A DNA stretch of 64,000 nucleotides from Cerrena zonata. Lineage: Eukaryota > Basidiomycota > Agaricomycetes > Polyporales > Cerrenaceae. Shown here piece by piece: positions 48,213 through 58,414 of this stretch (position 1 is the stretch's first letter; the number at the start of each line of letters is the position of its first letter). The stretch spans positions 248,001 to 312,000 of the forward strand of contig JASBNA010000042.1 in the NCBI GenBank assembly GCA_038087015.1, written 5' to 3'. Position numbers and translations under genes: made by a program. The notes under the pieces are model-generated. The model was not told where the DNA came from and did no database searches. It was given only the letters and a program-made list of their open reading frames with translations.

Positions 48213-49583
48213 ATGTTGAATAAACTAACCCACCATACAAGGACGTATCTTTCCAAACATGTTTCGACCGACCGGTTGAAGCTTATTGCATTTGTCATTG
48301 CATTATTTGCATGTTTATCTCTGGGTTCAATAATGTTATTTTCGTTATTTGCTACTTCTATTCATAATTCCATGTCGTACTCATACTTGGAAATCAATTT
48401 CATTGCGTCGTTACTGGCTATTGGAATGTACCTATGCTTACCGGTATTGGGATATTTGGCTGATTGCTATGGCCCGGCGTTATTATCGATCATTCTGATT
48501 TGGTTATTCTGTCCAAGTTACTTTGTTAACAGTTTAATTATCTCGGGTCCTTCTTCCAGGTTGAATTTGTACATTTTAGCGCTTAATTTTTGTTTGATTG
48601 GGTTGGCCACTAGCTCGTTATATTTTGCTAGTTTATTAACGTGTGCTAAGATCTATCCTAATCATAAAGGTTTGGCCATTTCGTTACCGGTTAGTTGTTA
48701 TGGGTTATCGACATTAATCGGCAGTCAAATCATGAAATTACCGGTGTTTATTAAACCAAACGGATACTTGGAGTTATCCAAGGTATTTGGGTTTTTCTCC
48801 GGGTTATATTTCATTATTGGAATACTTAATTTCGTATCGAATTCAATAGTTAGTATGGAGCTGCAGGTTTTATTTAATGAGTCAACTCCTTTATTGGAAG
48901 AAGACGACTTGATTCCCCAAAGAAGCGTTGTGGAACCAATTAATCACGGTCAGAGATTTAAGAACTTCGTTAAGGACAAATCCAGTTGGTTGTTATTAGT
49001 TTCCTTAATATTAAACCTTGGTCCTTTAGAATCGTTCCAAAATAACTTAGGCTCGATCATTGAAAACACTGCTCATCCAATTCAAACCAACTTATCCGAT
49101 CAAATTGGAATCTTGGCCACTTCGTCTACAATCACCAGACTACTCATGGGAGGCTTAAGCGATTACCTAAGTTCAGATGATCGCAAATACCCAATCAATC
49201 GTACTTGGTTGCTAAGTCTTATTATTCTTATGGGGTCCTTGGGCCAGTTTGCTCTTGTTAAAAGCGGACTCATTGATTTCAAGTACATTTCGGTCTTGAA
49301 CGGAGCGAGCTACGGAGGAATCTTCACCATATACCCGACTATAGTGGCTAGCATCTGGGGGATCGATATAATGGGATCTACCTGGGGGTCTTTGATGTTG
49401 GCTCCCGCACTAGGATCCATCATATACTCGATTAGCTACGGTAAAACCGTCGATTACTGTGAATCCCAGTTTTGCCTAAATGGTTATTTCAATACTACTT
49501 CCTGGAGCTTACTCTTGAGTTTAGTCCTTCTTCTAGTCACCTGGCGGGCCATCTGGTACAACCGAGGCTTCAAAATGTTCTAA
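48213..49583 (+). CDS. MCH1: Major facilitator superfamily transporter, Mch1-like
   Basis: A 456-residue membrane protein with about 12 hydrophobic helices from ATG 48213 (MLNKLTHHTRTYLSKH). Upstream in-frame codons at 48171 (GTG) and 48177 (ATG) would extend it by up to 14 residues. The segments IGMYLCLPVLGYLADCYGPALL, GLSTLIGSQIMKLP and ITRLLMGGLSDYLSSDDRKY are typical of the Mch1 branch of the monocarboxylate-transporter-like family; the central loop (LLEEDDLIPQRS) is cytosolic. The substrate of yeast Mch1 is not established; it did not behave as a monocarboxylate transporter. The stop is followed within 25 bp by a 12-bp minisatellite. Confidence 0.8.
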   Translation: MLNKLTHHTRTYLSKHVSTDRLKLIAFVIALFACLSLGSIMLFSLFATSIHNSMSYSYLEINFIASLLAIGMYLCLPVLGYLADCYGPALLSIILIWLFCPSYFVNSLIISGPSSRLNLYILALNFCLIGLATSSLYFASLLTCAKIYPNHKGLAISLPVSCYGLSTLIGSQIMKLPVFIKPNGYLELSKVFGFFSGLYFIIGILNFVSNSIVSMELQVLFNESTPLLEEDDLIPQRSVVEPINHGQRFKNFVKDKSSWLLLVSLILNLGPLESFQNNLGSIIENTAHPIQTNLSDQIGILATSSTITRLLMGGLSDYLSSDDRKYPINRTWLLSLIILMGSLGQFALVKSGLIDFKYISVLNGASYGGIFTIYPTIVASIWGIDIMGSTWGSLMLAPALGSIIYSISYGKTVDYCESQFCLNGYFNTTSWSLLLSLVLLLVTWRAIWYNRGFKMF

Positions 49584-50409
49584 CATACCATAGATCTACC
49601 TCATCCATATCTACCTCCATATCTACCTCCATATCTACCTCCATATCTACCTCCATATCTACCTCCATATCTACCTCCATATCTACCTCCATATCTACCT
49701 CCATATCTACCTCCATATCTACCTCCATATCTACCTCCATCTCTACCTCCATCTCTACCTCCATCTCTACCTCCATCTCTACCTCCATCTCTACCTCCAT
49801 ATCTACCTCCCTCTACATCTCAACCATTTCATCTTCACTTGCAGTAATTTCAGTATGCAAAGCTACTGAAACATCAGTAATTTATCCGACTGTAGTATGC
49901 GGAACAATCCGACAACGGCCAGCCGTAACAATAAACGGAAAGGTACCAGTGATGCTTTTGTAATACCTCGAGCCTCGCCTAGGTACTGCCACACCTAGTA
50001 CCCGTACCCACCTGCCTACTGGCCAGTCTGCTGGCCTGGCTACTCGCCTGGCTACTCGCCTGTCTACTGACCTACTGGCATACTGGCCTACTGACCTACT
50101 GGCCTGGTCTCCTGGTTCATCAGTTCCTAATTCATCAGTTCATCTGGTCTGAGTGCATACTGGGAATCGTGCTTGTGTGTCCAAATTGAACAAAAAACCA
50201 GTTGTCAGATTTTATTTTTGTTTTTTTTTGCACGGTTTTTTTTTTGTTTTGTTAGGCGGTGTTTTTAAATTTTTTTTTTCGTTCTTTTCTTTTGGCAGTT
50301 TGTTGTTCATTTCAATACTATAAATACGTGCTAATTCCAGTTTAAATTATTTCAGTTCCCATTTATTTCTTCTTTGACTTTAATAGTTTATATATATTAC
50401 TCTACAAAG
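49584..50409. other. Intergenic: minisatellite and MPG1 promoter
   Basis: 826 bp. First a 12-bp minisatellite (listed separately), then a patch of CTACTGGCCTGG/CTACTCGCCTGG-like imperfect repeats at about 49990-50115, then a T-rich stretch (50210-50290) and a TATAAATA box at 50319-50326 about 85 bp before MPG1. Open frames through the repeats arise only because the unit is a multiple of three. Confidence 0.7.
49609..49800. repeat. 12-bp minisatellite, 16 perfect-length copies
   Basis: Unit ATCTACCTCCAT. Eleven copies are identical (49609-49740), then five carry C for the first A (49741-49800), with a partial copy and degenerate edges on both sides. The two blocks of variants show how the array grew by local duplication. 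It starts 26 bp after the MCH1 stop. Every frame on both strands is open through it. Confidence 0.95.
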
Positions 50410-51498
50410 ATGAAAGGTTTGATTTTAGTCGGTGGATATGGTACTCGTTTGAGACCATTAACTTTAACTTTACCAAAACCATTGGTTGAATTTGGTAATA
50501 GACCAATGATTTTACATCAAATTGAAGCTTTGGCTGCTGCTGGTGTTACCGATATTGTTTTGGCTGTTAACTACAGACCAGAGGTTATGGTTAGTACTTT
50601 GAAGAAATACGAAGAAGAATACGGGGTTTCAATTACTTTCTCGGTGGAAGAAGAACCTTTGGGTACTGCTGGTCCATTGAAATTGGCTGAAAAAGTTTTG
50701 AAAAAAGACGATAGTCCATTTTTCGTTTTAAACTCTGATGTCATTTGTGATTATCCATTCAAAGAATTGGCTGCTTTCCATAAGAACCACGGTGCTCAAG
50801 GTACTATTGTTGCTACTAAAGTTGACGAACCTTCTAAATACGGGGTTATTGTCCACGATAGAAACGTCGAAAACTTGATTGACCGTTTTGTTGAAAAACC
50901 AGTTGAATTCGTCGGTAACAGAATCAACGCCGGGTTATATATCTTGAATCCTTCCGTTATTGATTTGATCGATATGAAACCAACCTCCATTGAAAAGGAA
51001 ACCTTCCCTATTTTGGTTGAAAACAAACAATTATACTCTTTTGATTTAGAAGGTTACTGGATGGATGTCGGTCAACCAAAAGATTTCTTATCTGGTACTT
51101 GTTTATACTTGAACTCTTTATCTAAGAGACACCCAGAAAAATTATCTAACGAAAAATTCGTTCATGGTGGTAATGTCTTGATTGATCCTTCTGCTAAAAT
51201 CCATCCTTCTGCCTTGATTGGTCCAAACGTTACCATTGGTCCAAACGTTGTCATTGGTGAAGGTGCTAGAATCCAAAGATCGGTTTTATTAGCTAACTCG
51301 GAAGTTAAAGATCACGCTTGGGTTAAATCAACCATTGTTGGTTGGAACTCCAGAGTTGGTAAATGGGCTAGAACTGAAGGGGTCACCGTTTTGGGTGATG
51401 ACGTTGAAGTTAAAAATGAAATTTACGTTAATGGTGCTAAAGTCTTACCTCACAAATCAATTTCTTCTAATGTTGAACATGAAGCCATTATTATGTAA
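50410..51498 (+). CDS. MPG1: GDP-mannose pyrophosphorylase
   Basis: A 362-residue mannose-1-phosphate guanylyltransferase that makes GDP-mannose for N- and O-glycans, mannan and GPI anchors in the cytosol. The nucleotide-binding signature [21 protein letters not shown] opens the protein (MKGLILVGG), with [13 protein letters not shown] and the [13 protein letters not shown] segment following. The C-terminal third is a left-handed beta-helix of hexapeptide repeats ([19 protein letters not shown]). The start is ATG 50410; an upstream in-frame extension of 12 codons is not expected. Uses almost only preferred codons, in line with very high expression. Known as PSA1/VIG9 in S. cerevisiae. Confidence 0.98.
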   Translation: MKGLILVGGYGTRLRPLTLTLPKPLVEFGNRPMILHQIEALAAAGVTDIVLAVNYRPEVMVSTLKKYEEEYGVSITFSVEEEPLGTAGPLKLAEKVLKKDDSPFFVLNSDVICDYPFKELAAFHKNHGAQGTIVATKVDEPSKYGVIVHDRNVENLIDRFVEKPVEFVGNRINAGLYILNPSVIDLIDMKPTSIEKETFPILVENKQLYSFDLEGYWMDVGQPKDFLSGTCLYLNSLSKRHPEKLSNEKFVHGGNVLIDPSAKIHPSALIGPNVTIGPNVVIGEGARIQRSVLLANSEVKDHAWVKSTIVGWNSRVGKWARTEGVTVLGDDVEVKNEIYVNGAKVLPHKSISSNVEHEAIIM

Positions 51499-51719
51499 GT
51501 TGTTTTAACTTATCTATGTAATATACTTTTACTTCCTCTACTGATTCCTACGAATCCTTTAATACATTTTTTCTTTTATAACTAACACGGTGTAAGTATC
51601 TCGTGGAAAACGTGCAAATTTCACGCGTTTATGTACATACCATAATACGATCTACATCGGTTACTGACATTTTTTGACTAATACGTGATAAGAACGTGTA
51701 TATATGTTTATATAACTAT

Positions 51720-52391
51720 TTATTGGGGTAATTGCTTGTTGGTGGCTTGGTAGTGGGTCTTGATACTTGGACGTTCACAGACCTTGGTGTACCATTTCCA
51801 TAAAGCTTGGTGTTTTGGAACTTCAAACTTAATCATATCGGCAAGAATAAAAGCACCAACCAACGCAATGTCTGCTTGGGTAAATCTATCCCCGCAAACA
51901 TACTCGTTGGCACTCAAGATCCCATCAACGTACTTGAACCCATCTAAAACCTTGGTCTTTTGGGTTTCAGCAAATTGGGGGTTTTCTTGAGCATTACGGA
52001 AATACTGAACAAAAGCACCCAAGATTTCGTTTTCAACTTTTCTAGTCATCATTGAAATAACTGATTGTTCCATCATGTTGAACCCAGTCAACGTTGGTTC
52101 ACCCAATCTGTCAATGAACTCAATCATGGAAATGGTTTCAGATAAACAACTACCATCTTTGAATTCAAAGACTGGTAAACTAGTAGAGTAATTTTTTTGT
52201 TTAAACCATTCTTGTTTATTTTCTCCTTTGAAGAAATCAACAGTCTTGGTTTCAACTAAATCGTGTAATCCCTTTTCATATAAAGCAATATGAACTCTTG
52301 AAGGATATGGACTGAAGGCTAAATCATACATGATGATTTTATCCAGTTGATCATATTTAAATTCGGTTTTATCAGCAGCGACTCTTAACAT
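51720..52391 (-). CDS. Glutathione S-transferase-like protein
   Basis: A 223-residue cytosolic GST-fold protein. A thioredoxin-like N-terminal domain (IIMYDLAFSPYPSRVHIALYEKG, TSLPVFEFKDGSCLSETISMIEFID with the Ser-bearing glutathione site) is followed by an all-helical C-terminal domain (GDRFTQADIALVGAFILADM, the N-capping box region). The SPYPSR stretch occupies the place of the catalytic residue. The specific substrate class is not evident; it is not close to Ure2, which has an Asn-rich prion domain. It has its own promoter and lies tail-to-tail with MPG1. Confidence 0.8.
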   Translation of the reverse strand: MLRVAADKTEFKYDQLDKIIMYDLAFSPYPSRVHIALYEKGLHDLVETKTVDFFKGENKQEWFKQKNYSTSLPVFEFKDGSCLSETISMIEFIDRLGEPTLTGFNMMEQSVISMMTRKVENEILGAFVQYFRNAQENPQFAETQKTKVLDGFKYVDGILSANEYVCGDRFTQADIALVGAFILADMIKFEVPKHQALWKWYTKVCERPSIKTHYQATNKQLPQ

Positions 52392-52644
52392 TTTGCTTTG
52401 TATTGGTATAGTGGTTTGTAATGAATATTCGATAAACTCACCGGTTCATGGACTCCTTTTATACTTCCCATTTCATAGTCCGGCCCCAAACCGTCCAGCC
52501 CAACGTCCATTGTTTTACTCAACGGTTTATCGGGGTTTGTTCTATTTATACGCCTGGAAAAAATAAGATCCTTCCATTGTGGAAAACATGACATTTTTCC
52601 GGGGTTTGACCAATGAATCGAATATATTGAATCTATATACCTGT

Positions 52645-53496
52645 TTACAACCGGTCTAAGCCTTCGATACAGCTCTTTCTTAATGGTTCCAGTAACGGCT
52701 TAGCACCACTCAAATACTGAAGCATCAAAGTCTTACCGATCAAAGGATTTTTAACGGATCCCATTTCTTTAATTACCTTTTTAGCAGGGTTTTCGTAACT
52801 GACATTCAAGTTACCATTTTCAAACTCTAACCATAGTAAATGATTCTTAGGCACTGATCCTTTGAAGCCTTGGAAAACTTGACGTAATTCAGATAATCCT
52901 TCACTTATTGGTTCTTTCAACTCCTTGGCCTTAGTATGAGCTAAAATAGACTTGACCAACCCATCTCTCAAATGACCAAAATCAGTGTTACGTACCGGAC
53001 TAATTCTAACCGTGAATCTAATCCCATTATCAATCAATCTTTCAATTATATCTTGACTTGTATTTGGGTCTTCCAATAACTCTTTTAAACTATGGTTTTC
53101 GGTACCAAAAGTAGATAACCATTCGGGTGCTAATAACTTCTTAACCTTGACCAAATCTTTTTCTGCTAAGTATATGCCAATCCCGTACACTTTGAATCCA
53201 AGAAACGTAACACTACGAACCCCGTGTCCCAATAATAAGTAATCTTCATGGAGGTTGGTCTTGTTACGCAAACCAAGAGGGAACGGGTCGATCGACTTAT
53301 CGACCGCCACAGAGTCTTCATTGGCAGAATCATCTAATTTAATCGAATTATTCAAGTAAACTCCTCCTCCAACTAACGTGAGTAATGAAACCGTTTTCCA
53401 CTGGAAATTGCTTCTTTGGATCAGTGGCCTGGCATATTGGTGGAACGAACGAGTAAGTAGTCTCACACCGAGTCTACTGGCTGGTCTGGTAAACAT
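52645..53496 (-). CDS. AIM18: Mitochondrial chalcone-isomerase-like protein, Aim18/Aim46 family
   Basis: A 283-residue protein with an Arg-rich mitochondrial presequence (MFTRPASRLGVRLLTRSFHQ), a short hydrophobic segment at about residues 35-50 (TVSLLTLVGGGVYLN), and a chalcone isomerase-like domain (about 70-283: LLGHGVRSVTFLGFKVYGIG, IYLAEKDL, KNHLLWLEF, PLIGKTLMLQYLSG). Family members sit in the inner membrane facing the intermembrane space and have been linked to haem binding in yeast; enzymatic activity is not established. Length fits. The next gene's 3' end is about 160 bp upstream. Confidence 0.88.
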   Translation of the reverse strand: MFTRPASRLGVRLLTRSFHQYARPLIQRSNFQWKTVSLLTLVGGGVYLNNSIKLDDSANEDSVAVDKSIDPFPLGLRNKTNLHEDYLLLGHGVRSVTFLGFKVYGIGIYLAEKDLVKVKKLLAPEWLSTFGTENHSLKELLEDPNTSQDIIERLIDNGIRFTVRISPVRNTDFGHLRDGLVKSILAHTKAKELKEPISEGLSELRQVFQGFKGSVPKNHLLWLEFENGNLNVSYENPAKKVIKEMGSVKNPLIGKTLMLQYLSGAKPLLEPLRKSCIEGLDRL

Positions 53497-53660
53497 TATA
53501 GCGATAAATTGTTGTAAATGAAGGAAAAGATGACTTTTCTCTTTTATTTAATTGGATTGTTCGCTTTTGCTTCCGCACATCTACAGAAATCGTGGAATTT
53601 GTAATAAACTTCTCAAAAAATGCAAAAATGTATTCTACTAAAGTTTTTTTTTGCAACTAC

Positions 53661-56044
53661 TCAGGTAATTTTCTTAATTTCTTCACTTATGGCTCGGGAA
53701 GAGCATAATGACATCCCGCTGGCCAACTGGGACTTGTATAAACCTTCCCATTTCGCCCATTCTTGCTCGACATTGGCGATTTCTGATGCCAACCAATCTT
53801 CACCGGTGATCATACTCGAACTCAAGTAGCCAATAAAAGAATCTCCAGCACCAGTGACATTGACAATTTTCAAATGTTCATTCTCTTTTGGGATCGTAAA
53901 ATACTGGATCACTATACCCAATTGTTTTTGGTCGTTGTCTTCCGTAAACTCCCTGCCGGTAGACGTTAATGTAAACGTTGGTGCATACTTGGAAGTGGTT
54001 GGTATCGATTTGAAATCTTTAATATTTTTATTGATGGAAATAAGAATCACTCCATGTTCGCCTAACTTGACGAGGATATTGGGAATATACGGTAATAATT
54101 GAAACGACTGTTGGAAAGTTCCTCGTTCAATCATCGTTTTAACTATTTCATGTCTCCTGGATAAATTATTTATCTTGTCTCTGAACTCAGAGTTGATTCC
54201 TAATGAGTCGAGCACTGGGAACCAATCATCGTAATCGTCAAATAATTCTCTAGACGCAAATGATTCATAGATGCTTTCCAATTCGTTCATGGTTGGGGTG
54301 ATTAACAGAATAGTGTTTGATGGGAACGTCTTCAAACAACTCGAACTTACCTGGGAGATTCTGCGTGATTTTGGCGAGGAGGTTGGTTCAATGATAAGTT
54401 TGGCTTCTGGCAATTCATTCCTTATATGCTCCATGATTTCATTCATTGCACTAGGGGATATATTACAATCGAACATAACCTGTCTTGGTTTGCCTCGGGC
54501 TAATTCCTTCTTTATATGTTCAATCATAAAATCCTGCTCAACAATGTTCATATCAGCACATGCAAGAATCAAATCTCCTTGTTTGTCATGCATCGATACG
54601 TATTGAGCACTACGGTGCTCCTTTGATATATATATACCACTAGTATCGATTTTTTCATCTTGTAATTGCTTAATAATCGAATGTCCTGCAAAATCATCTC
54701 CTAATGCAGTAATAAGCCTATAAGTAGGCAATGGCAGTTTTGATTGACTTCCATAGTTGTAAGCTAGAGAGGTATTATATCCAACACCTCCGATAGATGA
54801 GCTCACTTTTCCCGGATTCGAATCATTCATTGTCTTGGTATTTAAACTACTGATGGTATCGAGCGCAATTGACCCGATTATTATCGTATCGACTATATCT
54901 TGATGTTCCGCTTTTTGATCAATAGTCTTGTTCTTCGATAATTTTGTAGATGGTTGAAAAGTAACATTCTCCTATTGGAATTAGTAAATGTTCCCGTTAA
55001 AAGCAAAAAAAAAAGTCTCAGCATGTTCTAGATACGTACCGATATTTCATTGGTCTCTAAACGAAGTAATTCTTTTGCAATCTCACTTGCTGACTTAGCA
55101 TTATTAAGCACAAATTTGACATTACATTCGACAGATTTACCATTAGTATCCTGAGCAATTTTAGACAATAAAAATGGAGTTAATCGCTTCCCAGATATTC
55201 CTTTTTGCTTAGCTTCAAGATTGGTGGCCTCGATTATACCGTTAATGAAATCTGAAGATAAAGCAAATTCAACTGGAGGTGGAATACACATGAGGTTCCC
55301 AGATTGAAGACCCATGACATTATTCTGATTATGGATAATGGAAGCTGCTTCTTTAAAAGTTTGAAAGGAATAAGGTGATTTGATACCCGACTGGCGACAG
55401 TAAAATCCAGGCACATCGATATTTGGTATCCCTTCTTCATTATATGTGCCAACAAAGACACCCTGGGTCTCTAAGTATTCCATAGTCAATCCTATATCAA
55501 GAATTGATTTCGGACCGGCACAAACCACTGAAACAGGAGTTCGCCCTAACTCAGTCAAATCAGCACTAACATCCATTGTAAACTGAGCGTCCTTATGAAC
55601 TCCTCCTAAACCTCCAGTTGCAAAGACTTTTATACCCGCCATATTCGATAAGATCATTGTCAGAGCAATAGTGGTCCCACCACATTGTTTTTGGGCCATT
55701 GTATATCCAATGTCACGACGTGAAACTTTATTGATCTTACCATGGATGGCTTCCTCTGATAGTCTGTTCAATTGGTCTCCATTAAGCCCCACATAAGGAA
55801 CACCATCAATAAAAGCACAAGTAGCAGGAATTGCCCCATTAGCACGTATAACATCTTCAACTTCAGTTGCCATTGCTAAGTTTTGTGGAAATGGTAACCC
55901 ATGGGTTATAATAGTTGATTCAAGCGATACAACTGGTTTCTTCTTATCATTAAGAGCTTGTTTAATTTCTTCTGAAACTTTAATTGAAAAGTTTCTAGTG
56001 AAGCGGGAATACCCCAAAGCACGTCTCGGCAATCTAATCATCAT
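53661..56044 (-). CDS. Fused pseudouridine-5'-phosphate glycosidase and PfkB pseudouridine kinase, one spliced gene
   Basis: Two open frames belong to one gene joined by a 68-nt intron at 54972-55039: donor GTACGT, branch TTTACTAAT, acceptor AATAG. Exon 1 is 55040-56044 (335 codons) and exon 2 is 53661-54971 (437 codons), so 771 residues. Splicing is phase 0 and links LETNEIS to ENVTFQPST. The N-half is PsuG-like (VSLESTIITHGLPFPQNLAMA, GGTTIALTMIL, FATGGLGGVHKDA). It splits pseudouridine 5'-phosphate to uracil and ribose 5-phosphate. The C-half is PfkB-like (GSIALDTISS, GGVGYNTSLAY, and the end signature VTGAGDSFIGYL with catalytic Asp) and phosphorylates pseudouridine. Together they form a complete pseudouridine salvage pathway in one protein. 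The second part's ATG at 54830 lies inside exon 2 and is not a start. A 27-bp repeat abuts the start. Confidence 0.9.
54972..55039 (-). other. 68-nt intron in the pseudouridine fusion gene
   Basis: GTACGT donor at the 55039 end, TACTAAT branch site 8-14 nt before the acceptor, AATAG acceptor. Phase 0 and it contains in-frame stops, so it must be removed to make the fusion protein. Confidence 0.85.
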
Positions 56045-56121
56045 ATATGTACTTATCTAACTAAAGGTCATATACGTACTTATCTAACTAAAGGTCATAT
56101 ACGTACTTATCTAACTAAAGG
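56041..56121. repeat. 27-bp tandem repeat, three copies, at the pseudouridine gene start
   Basis: Copies at 56041-56067, 56068-56094 and 56095-56121, differing only at one base in the first. The first copy includes the gene's ATG. On the minus strand each outer copy places an ATG upstream that gives a five-codon uORF (ATGACCTTTAGTTAG). Confidence 0.9.
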
Positions 56122-56241
56122 GTTCCTTGATTGATGGATTTTTCTCAATACGAACTTTTTTTTATTTTTTTTTTTTTTTTCATTCATTTTTTTCAGTAAC
56201 ACCATCTCTTGTTCTATCACTACGAGTGATTCTGAGACAAA

Positions 56242-57870
56242 ATGCCTATACCGTGGGAATGTATAACGGGGAAGATGGCTATAGATAGGGAACTGGTTCT
56301 AGACAAGAGATTATCGGAAGATCAAGTTCACAAATTAAAGGCTGAGATAGATAGTAACCATCTTGAACTATCTTCAATTGACTTGCATCAATTACCAAAA
56401 TCTGCATACTTCATACTTGAAACATTACTCATTTCTGCTAACGATGAGGAACAATTACTCGAAATCAGCAAGCAGTTGATTAATTCATTAGAGATACCGG
56501 ATCATCAATGGAATTGGCTCGAGCATGATTTTGACATGGTATCAAATAACTATTATAAAATAAGAATCTTGCGAATATTGGTTGAAAAACTTCACCCTAA
56601 ATATGAGGAATTGACATGGAAACTAGTGATTGTTCTCTCTTATCATATCAATCCAAACGTGCCTTGGAGCAATAACTTGAATTCAGAAATTTTAAAGGAT
56701 GTATTGAACAAAAACGGCATCCAGGAGTTAATCGAAAAGAACATTTTGAATTTCGTATACGAAGACTTGAAACCAACCCTTTTGACTTTTCAGAAAAATT
56801 TGAAAAAATCGGATTTTTCACTTGCAAATCCCAATGTTTCCGGCTCAGGTTATGCAGTTGGTAAAACTCACAACAAGTCTCTTTTGCATGGTGGTCTCCG
56901 ACCTAAATTGGGCTTCTCTGGAATAAATGAAAGCATCAGTAGTGAAGATGTAAGGAAAACTTTCAAGACATCCTCGGATATTCGGTCATTATCAATGGTT
57001 TGGTTCACCATCTACGTTTCTTCATCCAAGTCTCATTACAATGAATACTGGCCCTTAATAACATCGTTCATCTTAAATGTGTTCGATGATCACGAGGCCT
57101 TGTTCAAGGTGCAAGGTTGTAAGCTTTTAAAATTTCTCATTGAAAAGTTGCAACCAATTCCCGGCCAAACCCATTTCCTAGTTAAAACCGGATTACAGGA
57201 TTTATTCATCGAATCTGTTAAGATATGCTTATCTTATTTACCACAATTGACTCCAGTAGACGAGTCAGTATTCATTTTATCAAATGCATACCCAGTAATT
57301 TATGAATTGGTTAGTTTGAATGATGAATCGAAGGAAACATTAAGAGAATTCGTGGATATCATCAATGGGAACATCCTAACGTCCATTTCTCATATTCAAG
57401 ATAGAGTGGATGAACATATGGTAGACTTGAATATTCTCCTCATGCAACAAATTGGCGTAATTATCGATTTTTACTTGAAAGAAAAAATTTTCGTTTGTTT
57501 ATCAAGAGTCAACTTTATACTTAGTCAAACAATTACTAGTCCTTTTACGATAGATAAGACCAACGGAACTCAGCTCATCGATGCCGCCATACAAGTTCAA
57601 TTAAAAATATTAAAGTCCGTACAAAGTTTAAACGATCCTGAAGCCATGGGCTTAATATTAAACTATAAATATGATTTTTTGGCTGCATGGACCATATTAA
57701 TCAAAAGACTAGAAAAAACTAGCTATGAATTTGATACTGTTAATATCAAAATTGCATTTCAAATATTGAAAGATATTTGCAAGTCCATTAACAAATTAGA
57801 GGAGTTAAAGGATGACGTACATAAGATAAGTAAGCATACTCCTCAAATAATTGAAATCTTCTCTATTTAA
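56242..57870 (+). CDS. TTI2: Probable Tti2, TTT-complex cochaperone subunit for PIKK kinases
   Basis: A 542-residue all-helical, HEAT-repeat-like protein with no other domain. The stretch LLHGGLRPKLGFSGINES, followed by a central block WPLITSFILNVFDDHEALFK and VQGCKLLKFLIEKL, resembles Tti2, which with Tel2 and Tti1 stabilises TOR, Mec1 and other PIK kinases through Hsp90. Length is comparable (421 residues in S. cerevisiae, longer in others). The ATG at 56242 is used; a second Met 11 codons on is an alternative. Identification is by motif resemblance only. Confidence 0.55.
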   Translation: MPIPWECITGKMAIDRELVLDKRLSEDQVHKLKAEIDSNHLELSSIDLHQLPKSAYFILETLLISANDEEQLLEISKQLINSLEIPDHQWNWLEHDFDMVSNNYYKIRILRILVEKLHPKYEELTWKLVIVLSYHINPNVPWSNNLNSEILKDVLNKNGIQELIEKNILNFVYEDLKPTLLTFQKNLKKSDFSLANPNVSGSGYAVGKTHNKSLLHGGLRPKLGFSGINESISSEDVRKTFKTSSDIRSLSMVWFTIYVSSSKSHYNEYWPLITSFILNVFDDHEALFKVQGCKLLKFLIEKLQPIPGQTHFLVKTGLQDLFIESVKICLSYLPQLTPVDESVFILSNAYPVIYELVSLNDESKETLREFVDIINGNILTSISHIQDRVDEHMVDLNILLMQQIGVIIDFYLKEKIFVCLSRVNFILSQTITSPFTIDKTNGTQLIDAAIQVQLKILKSVQSLNDPEAMGLILNYKYDFLAAWTILIKRLEKTSYEFDTVNIKIAFQILKDICKSINKLEELKDDVHKISKHTPQIIEIFSI

Positions 57871-57962
57871 TTTACGAATAATGAACAACCTAGGAAACCG
57901 GAATGTATATTTACAAGATTAAAGGAATGTAGAACTATTTAATATATATGATCGTGGGAAAT

Positions 57963-58235
57963 CTATTTTTGAACTCCTTGTAAAGCTTGAACCACTCTGA
58001 TATTGGTATCCAAGAATCTGTTCAAGCAATTAGTTAAACATTGCTCTTCACCACTGTTTAAATCAGCACTGAGTATTGGTTTGTCCTTATTGCATTTCTT
58101 GAAGCACATATCAGTGAAGTTGTGAATAGACATTTGAACCTTTGATTTGGAATTTTCAGATTCAACAAATTGCATGATCTCCTTTCTTGAAGATTCGTCA
58201 AGGTTTTGCAAAGCAGCAGTAGAAATCGAAGACAT
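57963..58235 (-). CDS. TIM8: Small Tim chaperone Tim8
   Basis: A 90-residue intermembrane-space chaperone from ATG 58235 (MSSISTAALQNLDESSRKE). The twin CX3C motifs (CFKKC and CLTNC) separated by 16 residues form the two disulfides. NRFLDTNIRVVQAL matches the Tim8 signature. It partners Tim13 to escort Tim23-type precursors. A TTG two codons upstream is not needed. Divergent from the kinetochore-like gene at 58415. Confidence 0.95.
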   Translation of the reverse strand: MSSISTAALQNLDESSRKEIMQFVESENSKSKVQMSIHNFTDMCFKKCNKDKPILSADLNSGEEQCLTNCLNRFLDTNIRVVQALQGVQK

Positions 58236-58414
58236 CGTCAATGTATAAATAAGAACTTACTAGAGGAATTCTTCATTCTATTATTTTTCATCAGTATTCG
58301 ATTTCAATTTTTTTTTCCCTACCAAAAATTTTCAGAAATAGATGTACGGATATTTTGGATAAACACTGAAAGTTACCTTTTCACAACTTTAAGGCCAATT
58401 TAGATAATATCCAG

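Noticed and set aside
49472..49963. A 163-codon ORF of Ser-Thr-Ile repeats, and its antisense Met-Glu-Val ORF (49570-49800)
   Set aside because: Open only because the 12-bp unit has no stop in any frame; it overlaps the end of the transporter gene and has no conserved flank.
53661..54830. A stand-alone PfkB kinase starting at 54830
   Set aside because: That start lacks the GSIALD strand; an upstream exon with good splice signals supplies it and fuses it to the glycosidase.
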